DNA of 28,164 bases from Pelargonium cotyledonis (lineage: Eukaryota; Streptophyta; Magnoliopsida; Geraniales; Geraniaceae). The stretch is from assembly GCA_036897625.1 (NCBI GenBank), contig JAYMTA010000473.1, positions 1 through 28,164 of the forward strand, written 5' to 3'. The number at the start of each line of letters is the position of its first letter. The stretch's first letter is position 1. Under the pieces are notes generated by a model. The model was not told where the DNA came from. It saw nothing but the letters and a program-made list of their open reading frames with translations, and searched no databases. Positions 1 to 9,719 of the stretch are shown one piece after another. Both the position numbers and the translations under genes were made by a program.

Positions 1-1780
1 GACAAATGTAATGGATACGGACGGGGCACTCTGCGCCCACAAATTTAACATAACATATATGTGTATTAATTGATGATATGATATCACCTCACTGTTTATG
101 ATTTATTAGTTAAGAGTCTCAACCAATAAATGATGATTGAGATTCTTTTTATTCACTATATATAATTCGTGAAATTTTGAGAGTAAAAGTGTGAGAATTA
201 GTTCGAACATATTGTAAAATAAAACGTGACTGATCTTGGTGCAAGTGCTATGAGTATTGTGTGGCCATGATAGACGCAACACGTCAAACTAAGCTATGCT
301 ATGCTAAGCTACAAGAGAAGGACGATCAGGTACATAGTATGTGGATGGATTAAATAGGCATATCCTCTGTATATATATGTTTGATGCATCATTTCAGGTA
401 GCTGCGGCTATGTTTATGAAGCAACGCCTTATTTATAGTAATGGTGAAAGGCTTCACTAGTCATGTTCGGTTTACTATTAATGATCATGGACCATAACTA
501 GCTTTATCGATCGTGACACTTCACAACTTCGATCCATTGGAGTTAGTTGCTACTTTTTTTGTTATTAGCATGCGTACAAACACCGAGGTAGTTGCTATTT
601 TTATAACTGCAAATAACAAAATTATCATCATTTAACTCTCTTTCCGTTTGTCCATATTCGTGATCTTTGCTTTTATTTGTTTGTTTATCATCCCATCATC
701 GTCTCTGTAAATGTAGATTGAGAGATGGTGTTGTAATACAATTTATCTAATCACTCAAGCTTTATTTTAATATCAAAATTCGGTTTGACGGTGTTGAGAA
801 TTATAAGTTTCTGGTGAGAACCTTAATATCACTCAAGATGCGGAGGCTTTCAACTCGTAGGAATCATAAATGATGGAGGTATGAAAAACAAGAAAGTAAT
901 TATAAAAAAAAACGCATTCAACAAGTACAAGAATATACGTGGTTTGACAACTTGTTTATGCTCATATACTGCACTTCGCTTTTATTGAAATTTCAACCGT
1001 TACAATAAACACTACCTTAGAGCTAGAACAAATCCACTCAAAATCTATAATATTACACACAAATAAAGAATTGCATCCTCGTAGGGGCAAACTATACACA
1101 ACTTGACAAACTAACTTTCTTAAAGTCATCTTTTAGTAGCGTTGCGTTTAACTTTTCGTATTGAGAAGTCCATGAGTTATCGACAACTTCTATGTCTGGG
1201 TTCACGAGCTGGGGTTCCATCCCCCTGAATGTATTGTGTCTATATTTTCGTGTATCCTCCAATCACCGTCGAACACGTGGCTTAAGGAAACAAGAAATGA
1301 ATGGGAGACCGACACGTGTGTTCGGTCATTAATTTCCTAGAATAGATCAGTTCTATTTATAGAGACAGCTACTAATGTTACTGTGGATCACAATGTGGCG
1401 GGCCTCCTAGACTGGGACATATGAATTAAGGATAGAAATGTATGTATCTAGGAGTTATGAGGAGATGGGTCGGTTCTTCCACTTCTTCGCATCAATATTT
1501 AATTCTTGATTTTGAAGGAGGAAGATCAGCTCTTAAATTGTACTCGATAGATAGTACTGAGTTGGTGAGAGAGGCTATCACACAAAAATCAAAAAAATAA
1601 TGGCGTATTCCATGTTACGAAAAATTATACTTAATTAAACCGAATTCTCACAGGTCGTTGTGTTTACTGAACGTCCATGTCATCACCCACTATGAGGAAA
1701 TCATAGGCCGAGACTATTAATATTCAATCGACTCATCTAAGGCTGTCTAGTTGATGAGTGAAGTCTAATAACATCGCTCT
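1..1780. other. AT-rich intergenic spacer, no gene recognised
   Basis: No open frame of useful length and no splice-linked coding series is visible on either strand. Two perfect G-box cores (CACGTG) lie at 1274-1279 and 1313-1318, with a TATA-like stretch near 1354-1361, but no coding region follows them. The stretch at about 880-1140 is rich in A/C and could be a decayed repeat or an old 3' untranslated region; I cannot assign it. Confidence 0.5.
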
Positions 1781-2351
1781 CTCATTTTTTTCTGGAAACT
1801 CTAGTCGTCGCCTCTAGTTCTTCATCAATAAATTTTCTTTGAGCCATCGCCGGTCTTTTTTGATCGGCGGTGGTTCAATCTTTTCTTATTGAATAAACTC
1901 ATATCATTCTGAGGAAAAAATGGGCTTTCTCATCAAGACAGTGAGTTTTGGATTTCTTGTCATGATGGCAAGTTTGAGTTTTTTAGTTGTTTTGTGCGGA
2001 GTTTTGTGTGGCAGTGGATGTCACCGGTCAGGAGGTGTAGGCGATTGTAATCGTCACATTGAAGTTTGAGTCGGAGAAGTGGCTCATTTGATTTAGATCA
2101 AAGGGGAGGCTTTGGTGCTAGTGCCTTTGGTTTAACTTTCAGAGACATCTAACTTATCTTTGGTAGTATTCTTGACTTTTGTTTTTAGGGTAGTGAGTCT
2201 GCGACTTCGTGACTCGAGCGCTTGCTCAGTATGCCATTTGTATGTCAGGCTTTGGTAGTTAGATTGGCCTTCGGGTCATTTTAGTGATTGTAACTCTCTT
2301 GAAAAATGATTTGATGCAATAAAATTGTTTTCTTTTTTAGCTTAGAAAAAA
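1780..2351 (+). mobile_element. Putative LINE-like 3' fragment (copy A)
   Basis: The interval ends in an AATAAA-containing, T-rich stretch followed by a run of nine A (about 2318-2353). This is the same general layout (AATAAA, T-run, short linker, A-run) as the better supported copies at 3295-3895 and 4366-4891. It is more G-rich and T-rich than its surroundings, as retroposed 3' regions often are. No target-site duplication was found and the left edge is a guess. It could instead be a decayed host 3' untranslated region. Confidence 0.35.
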
Positions 2352-2473
2352 AAACGTCATGATCGATGTTAAAAACAATGAACGATATGAACGTAAAACT
2401 TACGACCTCACTCCCAAATTTTATTCGGAGACACTATATCTATGATGGATGACATCACCGTAAGACCGTCGTG

Positions 2474-2587
2474 ATATCATTATGGTCCCCTACATGGCAT
2501 CATTGACAAATAACTTATTATCATATCACTATGGTCATTTCATGACATCATCGACCAATCACACATTACCACATCATTATCCCCCTT
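2474..2587. repeat. Imperfect tandem repeat, about 49-bp unit, 2.3 copies
   Basis: Units start at 2474, 2523 and 2571 (partial). Each opens with A(T/C)ATCA(T/C)TAT. The first two also share a core of the form CATG(G/A)CATCAT(T/C)GAC. The divergence between units suggests an old local duplication. Confidence 0.6.
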
Positions 2588-3294
2588 CAAGAGTAGAAAA
2601 AGATAAATGAGTTTAAATGGATACAAATTTATTTTCTCTAAAGGACGTGTTCTGCTTTGTTAGAAGACTTGGGTCGAGAAAGCAGATTGAATTTGGATTA
2701 CGAAGTAGGACGTTCCTAAAGCAGTGTTTGGTGTTGTGGAGACAAAGAAAGAGGAGTGGTTATGAGGTGAATGAGCAGGTATAGATAGATAGATACATGT
2801 ATAGAGGTGCTTGTTGTGTGAGTGTTAAAGAGTGAGTGAATTGTGGATTTTGTGGTTGAGGAGATTGGTAGGCGAGTTGAGGAGGTTCTGTTCAGTTGCT
2901 TACCCATTCCTTTGACTTGTTAAAAACAAACCCAACTCTCATTAGTCATTACAATTAATTTCTATTTTGTTTTAAGTACTAATTAGTAGTATTTGTTTTA
3001 TAACATAATTGACAATTATCTCTTAATTCCCAACCACCCAACAAACCTAGCTACCTTTATTTGCCAAATAAAATTAGAGTGAATGTGATGGTGATCACTT
3101 GCCAAAACACCTAACAATATTGTCATTGAACATGATTTATCTAAGGTTACCATTGTTCATGTCCTCTTTTGCACGTGCTGCTTGACTTTTGCTCAATCCC
3201 ATAATCACCTTATTTATGAATTATATGACGCACGTCACTCCTTTATTTGTTGATTTAATAATAATAATAACACAACTATGGTTCTTTAGGTCCC
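2588..3294. other. Intergenic spacer, no gene recognised
   Basis: A 63-codon open frame on the - strand (2716-2907) is composed mainly of Thr, Ser, His and Leu from CA/CT-rich DNA. It has no recognisable domain and no supporting exon. A short GATA repeat (about 2783-2795) and an ATA/AAT repeat (about 3258-3270) are present. Nothing else stands out. Confidence 0.5.
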
Positions 3295-3895
3295 CTCAAC
3301 TAGCGCATAAAGATTAGCTGCGGAGATCGGAGTGGAGTTTGGCGAACAAGATGGCGGATTAGATCGAGTGGGACTTCGGATTACTGGCCATTTCAGCAGT
3401 TGGAGGTTGCGATGTGGCGGAAGAAAAATTGACGGACCTGTATGTGACGGTTCGCCTAAATAAATGAGGTCTAGGGGAGAGTATTGCAGTGGAGGTGGTG
3501 CGCCACTGTCAGAGTACGAGGGGATCCGAGGTTGGGATATGAAGCCGGGTTGGGTTCTTGCAACAATTTGGAGTAAGGTGGCGGGTTCTGATATTGTTCT
3601 AGCCTTATCGGGTCTCGTGTTAGGACCCCGGATGACAAGATTGGATTTGCTATTTCAGATTATGTTATGGTTTTTCATTATTGTTCTGTTTAATTTCGGT
3701 AGCTGTGTTCTTATTGAGATTGTGTATGTCTCCAAGGGTTGGTATCAACGATGTAGTGACTTAGGTTTTATCTGGATCACTGTGTCTATGTCTGGTTCAT
3801 TTTTGATATGTCAGCTATATGATTGTTTGATTGTATTTGAACTTTGATTAATAAAGGTTTTTTTTGCTTAAAAAAGAAAAAAAGAAAAACTCTTG
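3295..3895 (+). mobile_element. LINE-like 3' end, sense orientation (copy B)
   Basis: The 3' end has an AATAAA motif, a T-run, GCTT and then an A-rich tail (about 3849-3887), the usual finish of plant L1-type retroposons. The region around 3728-3815 aligns by eye with the reverse complement of copy C at 4366-4891. Shared features are a CAACGATGTAG motif and the spacing of the blocks that follow, so B and C look like members of one family. A 127-codon open frame at 3464-3847 has no recognisable domain and is best read as chance within the 3' region. No duplication was found at its ends and the left edge is approximate. Confidence 0.5.
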
Positions 3896-4353
3896 CAAGA
3901 TCTTTATTTGGTTTTCGCCTTTTTTTTTAAAAGCAAATATTCATGGGCTTTTAAAAATGAACCTAAAAGGCTAAAACAGTAATCTCTTTGTTAAATGGCA
4001 TGGGTATGATGTTTTTTTTAAATAAGCGATGCGACAACAAGCCTATAAAAATTAGTGTTAAATGGGCATGATGTGAAAACTAAGCTTTGAATTTGAACCA
4101 TGTAGAGGGTAAAACTTAATCCAATTTCAAATGAATATAATTATGTAATTGATGAATTAAATTAAATCATATGCATGTGTATGCACTTTAAGTTGGGTAA
4201 AAACTCACTATAAATTGTATATAAGGATACTATATGAAAATAATTTATAGTAAATCACTAAAGTGAGACAAATTCAAACATCTCACACCACACCTTTAAT
4301 TAGATGAACAATTCAATTTTTAATAAATTATTAAAATTGAAACAAATTCAAAT
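3896..4353. other. AT-rich spacer, no gene recognised
   Basis: No coding potential, RNA gene or clear repeat boundary is visible. The composition is strongly A/T biased. The right end of the stretch adjoins the target-site duplication of the next inserted element. Confidence 0.5.
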
Positions 4354-4365
4354 ATCTCACATTGA

Positions 4366-4891
4366 TTTTTTTTTTACCGAAAAGTAACTTTTATTACTAG
4401 TTAAATAAGGAATACATCCATAATCTCAAATACTCAAAAGCGGACCAAACTAAGACGCATAGACCAAAGCTAACTTAAGCCCCTACATCGTTGAATCCAT
4501 AACCCAATGAGACAAAACAAGTCTCAATACCTATACTATCCATCACCAGCGAAAACAAATCAAACAAAATCCCACTCCGAGGTAGCAACTCCAATCCAGG
4601 CAATCCGAGTCCTGAAACGAGACCTGGAATGGGTACAACGGCTACACTACTAGTGTTTTCAACCCTTATCGGCTTCTGACTCACCTACCTGAGTCTCTTT
4701 TCACTGCATGTGGCCAACCTCCACCATCGCATCTGCAATTTCCGGGACTCATTTGCTTAGGTGAGCCTCCTTTTCATGGCTCGCCGGTTCTTCCAGGTCC
4801 CACACATCACTCCCGCTCCCCTTGTCTCCAACTATCCTTCCCAGCATCCCACTCTCGCCCCACCCTAGCACCCTTTTACCCCATTTGAAGA
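4366..4891 (-). mobile_element. 5'-truncated LINE-like insertion with 12-bp duplication (copy C)
   Basis: A 12-bp direct repeat, ATCTCACATTGA, is found at 4354-4365 and again at 4892-4903, exactly flanking 526 bp. Directly inside the left copy is a run of ten T (4366-4375), which reads as a poly(A) tail on the - strand, preceded there by AGTAATAAAAG. Tail plus target-site duplication is the signature of target-primed reverse transcription. The interior resembles copy B (CAACGATGTAG block at about 4480-4492). A 69-codon frame (4475-4684, - strand) shows no known domain. A retroposed host transcript is the alternative, but the similarity to copy B favours a repeat family. Confidence 0.75.
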
Positions 4892-5148
4892 ATCTCACAT
4901 TGAATTTATAATCCTATAAATAATATTTTTTTCTTATAAATTTTGGTCTACTACCTGTGCAACACACGAGACAAATTAAATACTAGTTATTTATTAAAAT
5001 AGAAAAAAACATACGCCAATGACTAAATTACTAAACTAAATTAGAGTTTTTCCAATGATAAAAAAATAAAGAGTTTTCCACACACACAAGAATTGAACAA
5101 TAAACAAATAAAGTATAAAATAAAATTATTAATTATCAACCTAGATTT

Positions 5149-5850
5149 CTTTTTAAGGGTTAAAAAAAACTCCATTAATTAAAACAAACTATTACATAAA
5201 GTAGCGAAACATAAACTAAAACGAAACCAAATAAACTAAAGCAACATGAAATAAAACTAAAGCCAAACAAACTAAAGCTAAATGAAATAAACAGTGGAAT
5301 AAACCAGCATCAAACAACAAAACTTGAACCTAAGCAGACAATTATAGTCGAAACGTCAAAATCACTAAAATCAGAGGCATTGGGTAAATCTTACCCTCCA
5401 ATTTGACTGATGCCCGCAAGCATCCATCTTAACTGATGCCCGCAAGCATCCACCTTAACAACGCTCTATGAACCTGCTGAACCAGTAGTCATCCTCCCCG
5501 ACTTGACCGCGAGCTGGTCCTCCTAGGGCAGGCTCCACCTGTCCCTTTGGACTGAACCATGTTATAGTCGCGACCTCTGTTGATGATGCCGACATCTAGA
5601 TCCGTCCGCCTCCTACGTACCCGACATAACCCGCAACCCAGGTAAATACATCCGTCAATGAGGCTGAACCAGACGCCCATCTCCTTCCTTATAGCTGCAC
5701 TGTACTGTAACCTTAGCCACCACTGACGGAAATTTTAGCCGCCCTTCAAAGCCTTAGAGAATGTACACTCTTTAGAGAAGATGCCCATTGTGTTGCCGGA
5801 AACAACCTACTTACTGCTCCGATGATAACCCTAGCCGCTGCTCCAGATAA
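5149..5850 (-). mobile_element. LINE-like insertion with 15-bp duplication (copy D)
   Basis: A 15-bp direct repeat, TATCAACCTAGATTT, occurs at 5134-5148 and 5851-5865, exactly flanking 702 bp. Read on the - strand, the insert ends with a T-run, AACCCTT and a short A-tail next to the duplication, similar in layout to the tails of copies B and C. The half farthest from the tail is more GC-rich than the flanks. A 63-codon - strand frame (5489-5680), rich in Arg and Gly, has no recognisable domain. The family is inferred from the tail and duplication only, because no reverse-transcriptase or endonuclease coding remains. Confidence 0.7.
5406..5457. repeat. 26-bp tandem duplication
   Basis: Two adjacent 26-bp units (5406-5431 and 5432-5457) differ at a single position. 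Each contains GATGCCCGCAAGCATCCA. The duplication lies inside inserted copy D and could predate or postdate its insertion. Confidence 0.85.
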
Positions 5851-5865
5851 TATCAACCTAGATTT

Positions 5866-6437
5866 AATGGGCAATGTAATAAATATACCATTGAACCCAA
5901 TTAAGTACCCTAAAAGTCCAAGTCAGAAATTATTACAAACTACTCTTATGAATTTGAGTGCACCATTAGAGTAATGTACTAGGCAATGTAGGAACAATAA
6001 ATAAAGCATAACTTAGGGGGACCTTCACATTTACTGCATTTAATTAATGAATTTGTTTTTCTCTTCTTATATAAAAGATATCAATATTTCTTCAGTAGTT
6101 GACGCGAAACTAACGTATCAACGTACTATAATTGATTAATTTGAGTAAAAAAAATTAATTCAATGCTATAGTTATATACATGTAAAACTCTAATTAGAGG
6201 CTAAATTATATATATATGAGTTTAGAGGAAACAAAATTATTTAACCCATTGTTTTTAAACATATGGGTTACTCTTGAATATCTAAATGTAAAAACTCTCA
6301 AGGCTTCACTTCTATTTAAATGAATAGTTTCTTTACAATAATAATAAAATCAATAATTGAGACATAAGATAGTTACACATAAATATATAAGTACTCTATG
6401 ATTATAACGTGTTAATATTTGTTTGACTTTCTAAGAG
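5866..6437. other. AT-rich spacer, no gene recognised
   Basis: No open frame, RNA gene or repeat boundary could be supported in this stretch. Confidence 0.5.
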
Positions 6438-6580
6438 TTTTTTTTTTTATAAGTAATCAGTAATTTTTATTATAAAAATAACCCATAAGTTGGAATAAAA
6501 GTACAAAAAAAGTGCACCGGTCCTTAGCAGAAACAAAGCTTAGGATCGGCCACCCAAGAGGAAAAAGTGAAATCAACCAA
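6438..6580 (-). mobile_element. Possible short LINE tail insertion
   Basis: A run of eleven T (6438-6448) followed by ATAAGTAATCAG reads on the - strand as a 3' end of the form TTACTTAT plus poly(A), a tail form I associate with plant L1-type elements. An imperfect direct repeat, ACTTTCTAAG at 6426-6435 and ACTATCTAAG at 6581-6590, may be a decayed target-site duplication. The match is short and inexact, so the boundaries are tentative. Confidence 0.4.
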
Positions 6581-6751
6581 ACTATCTAAGCAGGAGACTA
6601 AAGAGTGTATTGATATGTACATTCACAATGCTTTTGTTTCATTGATAAAAAAAAGGAATTTTTTCAGTCTTTTTGTATTTAACTCAATGTGTATAGAATA
6701 CTGCAACAACTGATTAATGAAGTACACGTAACATCAAATCTTATAGGATGA

Positions 6752-6925
6752 GTCTCCTAGGGGATGACGCAATGGTTAAGAATACACATTTTCATGTGGG
6801 AGGTCGTGGGTTCAAATCTCATTGCGTCGTGTGGGGTGGGGTCGGGTCGGGTTTAAAGGGGAGAGCTACCCCCTATTGTTTAGATCAACAAGTTAGTTTT
6901 TTTTTTTAAAAAAAAAAAAAAAAAA
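6752..6925 (+). mobile_element. tRNA-derived SINE with 12-bp target-site duplication
   Basis: The insert is flanked by a perfect 12-bp direct repeat, CTTATAGGATGA, at 6740-6751 and 6926-6937. It has an internal RNA polymerase III promoter. The A-box-like TGACGCAATGG is at 6765-6775 and the B-box GGTTCAAATCT at 6809-6819, spaced as in tRNA-derived SINEs. It ends in a T-run followed by about 18 A. Total length is 174 bp. The body after the B-box holds a G-rich stretch (about 6829-6863). It is not a functional tRNA gene, since no acceptor stem or anticodon arm folds around the boxes. I do not assign a named family. Confidence 0.88.
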
Positions 6926-6937
6926 CTTATAGGATGA

Positions 6938-7549
6938 TGACTTCAATAATCTTAATTTATATTCATTTTTTTTACACTAGAATATAGTGTAGAAAGCAAA
7001 AAGTTTAATCTAATGTTTTGATTTTATAAACAAAAAATAATACAACACGGTCGACCCAAAGAATATGTGAGTTGATCTGAAATTCAAACTAAATATTTCT
7101 TATTTTATGCTGTAGACCATTCTAGTATTATAATTGACCAACAATCGGCAAATCCAAATATAATACTAGTCGATCTCATTTTTATCTTAATATTTATTTA
7201 CTCTACAAAGATGACTGTGAAGTTGTTGTTTTTGTTGATTTTTCATACTTGTAATTAGCTGACCCAATGTAATAATAGGTTTTGAATAATATTTTTTTGA
7301 AAGTTATTTAATTTGTTATTATAGGCGCCTTTTCGGTTGATGCTATAGGGTTTATGAGCGGGCTCGCAAACTCATGGTTGACACATTTAAGCCATTTTAC
7401 CACATTTAAACTAATTCACATTCAATGTTTGTTCACAGTTCAAGTCTTCACTTCTTCTCATGAGTGTATTGAGTGAGGATCGCACGTAAGCGCTCTTTTT
7501 ACTCACGCAGATTGTGTTGCTAACTACGTCATTTTTGTTAGTAAATTAA
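6938..7549. other. AT-rich spacer, no gene recognised
   Basis: No coding potential or clear repeat ends are visible. The GC content rises a little at about 7324-7380, which could be a repeat remnant, but I cannot place its borders. Confidence 0.5.
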
Positions 7550-7551
7550 TA

Positions 7552-7802
7552 CTTCATCCGTCACAAAATGAGTGTCATATTTCTATTTTTTTGCAAAAAT
7601 TAAGAATTACTAGATAATTTAGTGTGGTCTAATTTATCCTCACTTTCTTACCAACACCCTATGTACAGATTTGTCCATGTGCATAAGTGATAAGAGTGAT
7701 ATGAGAAAAACAATAATATAATAACCTAAAAATAAAAACAAGACACTTATTTTAAGACAAAAAATTTAGACAACTAGAACACTCATTTTGAAGCGGATGG
7801 AG
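7552..7802. mobile_element. Stowaway-type MITE, copy 1
   Basis: The element is 251 bp and flanked by TA dinucleotides (7550-7551 and 7803-7804). Its terminal inverted repeats are CTTCATCCGTCACAAAATG on the left and, reverse complemented, CTCCATCCGCTTCAAAATG on the right. They match the CTCCCTCCGT...AAAATGAGTGT type of end common to plant Stowaway (Tc1/mariner) elements. There is no coding capacity. It shares long internal blocks with the copy at 8802-9042, for example GCAAAAATTAAGAATTAC and GTCCATGTGCATAAGTGATAA in the same orientation, so the two belong to one family. Confidence 0.85.
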
Positions 7803-7994
7803 TAACTGTTTTTAATAGCATTACTATGTTCACACTTCTCTTCAATTCCAAAGTCAAACTAAACATCCTAATCAATTTCCTCAAATAATTATATATAAAC
7901 AAGTAGAAGAGGAGCATAATCTTTAGGATTTATATTTGATGTTTCGTGTTTAAGAGTTTTACAATACTAATAAACTATATAAGTCACTTCGTCT

Positions 7995-8070
7995 ACTAAC
8001 AATTTAAATTTTTTGTTTAAAACAAAACAATTAGATTTTTTTTTTTTATAAAGGAAACTAACAATTTAAA
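7995..8070. repeat. 14-bp direct repeat around a poly(T) insert
   Basis: ACTAACAATTTAAA occurs at 7995-8008 and 8057-8070. The 48 bp between them include a run of twelve or more T followed by ATAAAGGAA, which on the - strand reads as a LINE-like tail (TTTAT plus poly(A)). This may be an extremely short retroposition product. However, the poly(T) does not directly abut the left repeat, so a local tandem duplication is an alternative. Confidence 0.4.
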
Positions 8071-8245
8071 ATTAAATATAAACATATTATTAAATATTGA
8101 CGGGACGACTTTTGAATTAAAGATTAGAGTGAGAGGGGGTTGGATTGTCAAAGATCGAGATGGAGTTTGTGTTGGAGGAGGTCGGGTGCATTGGTCGTGT
8201 TATTTTTTTCTTTTAAAAATGAGTTAATTGAATGTGTTTGAAAAT

Positions 8246-8738
8246 CGGGGCGAATCCATAAGTATAAACTAGTGGGGCACCCTATAACAATATTTAAATT
8301 TATTTAATAATAATTATGTTTAATATTGAAATCACATTTGCTAGTTTTTGTTGTCTTTATTATTTTAATATGTTTTTTTACATTAAAAAAATATTACATT
8401 AATTATTATTAAAAAATTAGAGACATGAGACAATACATTATCATTGTAATTAAGTTAAAATTTTCATCTGTATCATAAAAGATTATATTCTGAAATTTTA
8501 AATAAATAGAGCATTTAGAGAACTAAACAATAACTTGGTGTAATAATTGAAAAAAATCAAACCAATATTAATTTTTTTAATAATTTTATTGGGTACACCC
8601 TATAATTTAAATGGGCACTATACTACACTCATATGAAAATAATTTTTTCTTTAACAAAAATCTCATAATATTTCTGTTTTATTTATATGTTTTATGGGGT
8701 AACTTGACCCCACACTGTGCAATGTGGCTTCACCCCAA
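8246..8738. mobile_element. Non-autonomous Mutator-like element with 9-bp duplication
   Basis: A perfect 9-bp direct repeat, TTTGAAAAT, flanks the element at 8237-8245 and 8739-8747. The ends form imperfect inverted repeats of about 35 bp. The left end begins CGGGGCGAATCCATAAG and contains TGGGGCAC; the right end, reverse complemented, begins TTGGGGTGAAGCCACATTG and contains TGTGGGGTCA. The interior is very AT-rich and non-coding. A 9-bp target duplication with long inverted repeats points to the Mutator superfamily. The inverted repeats are only about 60-65% alike, so the element is not young. Confidence 0.68.
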
Positions 8739-8801
8739 TTTGAAAATGTACATATTAACACGATTTTATATAATTTGTACCAAGTAACAAAGTAAATACT
8801 A

Positions 8802-9042
8802 CTTTCTCCATCTTAAAATGAGTGTATTGTTTTCATTTTTTGCAAAAATTAAGAATTACAAGATAATTTAGTGTGTTTCCAATATAACCCTCACTTTCTC
8901 CATGTGCAGATTTGTCCATGTGCATAAGTGATAAAGGTAATACGGAAAGAACACTAATATAATAACATAAAAATAGAAATCAGACACTCATTTTGGAACA
9001 AAAAATTAGACAAACAAGACAGTTATTTTGAGACGGAGAGAG
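8802..9042. mobile_element. Stowaway-type MITE, copy 2, in the KASII upstream region
   Basis: The element is 241 bp with TA on both sides (8800-8801 and 9043-9044). The left terminus is CTTTCTCCATCTTAAAATG and the right terminus, reverse complemented, is CTCTCTCCGTCTCAAAATA. Internal blocks are shared with the copy at 7552-7802 in the same orientation. It ends about 680 bp upstream of the KASII start codon, so it may contribute promoter sequence. Confidence 0.85.
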
Positions 9043-9356
9043 TATAATTTAATCAACAACTTTAAATTATTTTATGTTCATTTAAGTTATTTGAAAAATT
9101 TATACTTAATTTTTCACAAACATATTATTAAAAAAATAACAAAAACTCAATTTTAAGCTCTTTACGAATTTGCATTTATATTCTTAAACAATTGTAAAAA
9201 GATTATTTATCCTTTGTCAAATGGTAGCTCATCAGTGAAGAGAAGAAATTAACATAGTAGGAAAAGAAAAGAAAAAATAAACTGTATTACCTAATTTATT
9301 CAAACATTATTACTTATTTATTAAGAGTTAATTGATTTTAAAAGTTAATTAATTAA

Positions 9357-9366
9357 TTTTATAAAT
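9357..9366 (+). promoter_or_regulatory. Candidate TATA box for KASII
   Basis: TTTTATAAAT lies 354-363 bp upstream of the chosen KASII start codon, in otherwise AT-rich DNA that turns CT-rich downstream. If it is used, transcription would start near 9390-9400 and the leader would be about 320 nt. Other AT-rich stretches upstream could serve equally well. Confidence 0.35.
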
Positions 9367-9434
9367 GAAAATTTTCTGGTCATGGATCCTTGTACTCATT
9401 TGCTACACTGTTTTGTATTTTAGTTTCTCACTGA

Positions 9435-9719
9435 AAGTACATAGCGAGAGAGAGAGAGTACTTGGCGTTCTCTTCTCAGGACGACTCCAGATTGCCCAAA
9501 ACTTGGCCTTTATCGCTCCAATGGTTTCTGCAGAGATCGAATGCGACTCCTGATTCCATCCCCTTCCCTTCTTCTCATTCCTCTTCATGCACCTCTCTCC
9601 CTCCATCACCCTCCTCTGCTTCTCTCAAAACCGCACTTCAAGCTCTTCCTTTCGCTGAAGATTTCGATTCCTTTATTTGTTTCGCATCTGGGTTTTCGAT
9701 TTTATCTTCTGGGTCTACC
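9435..9719 (+). promoter_or_regulatory. KASII 5' leader: CT-rich, with upstream ATGs
   Basis: This stretch precedes the KASII ATG and contains a short GA repeat (9446-9458) and then CT-rich sequence. Upstream ATGs include 9521 (10-codon frame ending 9553), 9541 (88-codon frame running past the KASII start) and 9587 (a short frame ending 9658). A further one at 9382 would count if the transcript starts upstream of it. The KASII frame itself stays open from 9435 to the ATG at 9720 without another ATG. Such uATGs usually lower main-frame translation; their use here is inferred only. Confidence 0.5.

Noticed and set aside
2716-2907. 63-codon - strand ORF as a small secreted peptide
   Set aside because: It has Thr/Ser/His-rich low-complexity composition, no signal-peptide pattern and no family resemblance.
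3464-3847. 127-codon + strand ORF as a membrane protein gene
   Set aside because: It sits inside the 3' region of a LINE-like copy, ends just before the AATAAA and A-tail, has no known domain, and its hydrophobic stretch comes from T-rich DNA.
6752-6925. A tRNA gene based on A-box and B-box motifs
   Set aside because: No cloverleaf can be drawn, and the sequence has target duplications and an A-tail, so it is a SINE.
9403-9609. Antisense ORF opposite the KASII leader
   Set aside because: It is a reverse-strand shadow of CT-rich leader and has no domain, exon structure or promoter evidence.
9462-9719. KASII start placed at the TTG at 9462
   Set aside because: TTG is not a normal plant start, and the protein from the ATG at 9720 matches the N-terminus expected for KASII; kept only as a finding.
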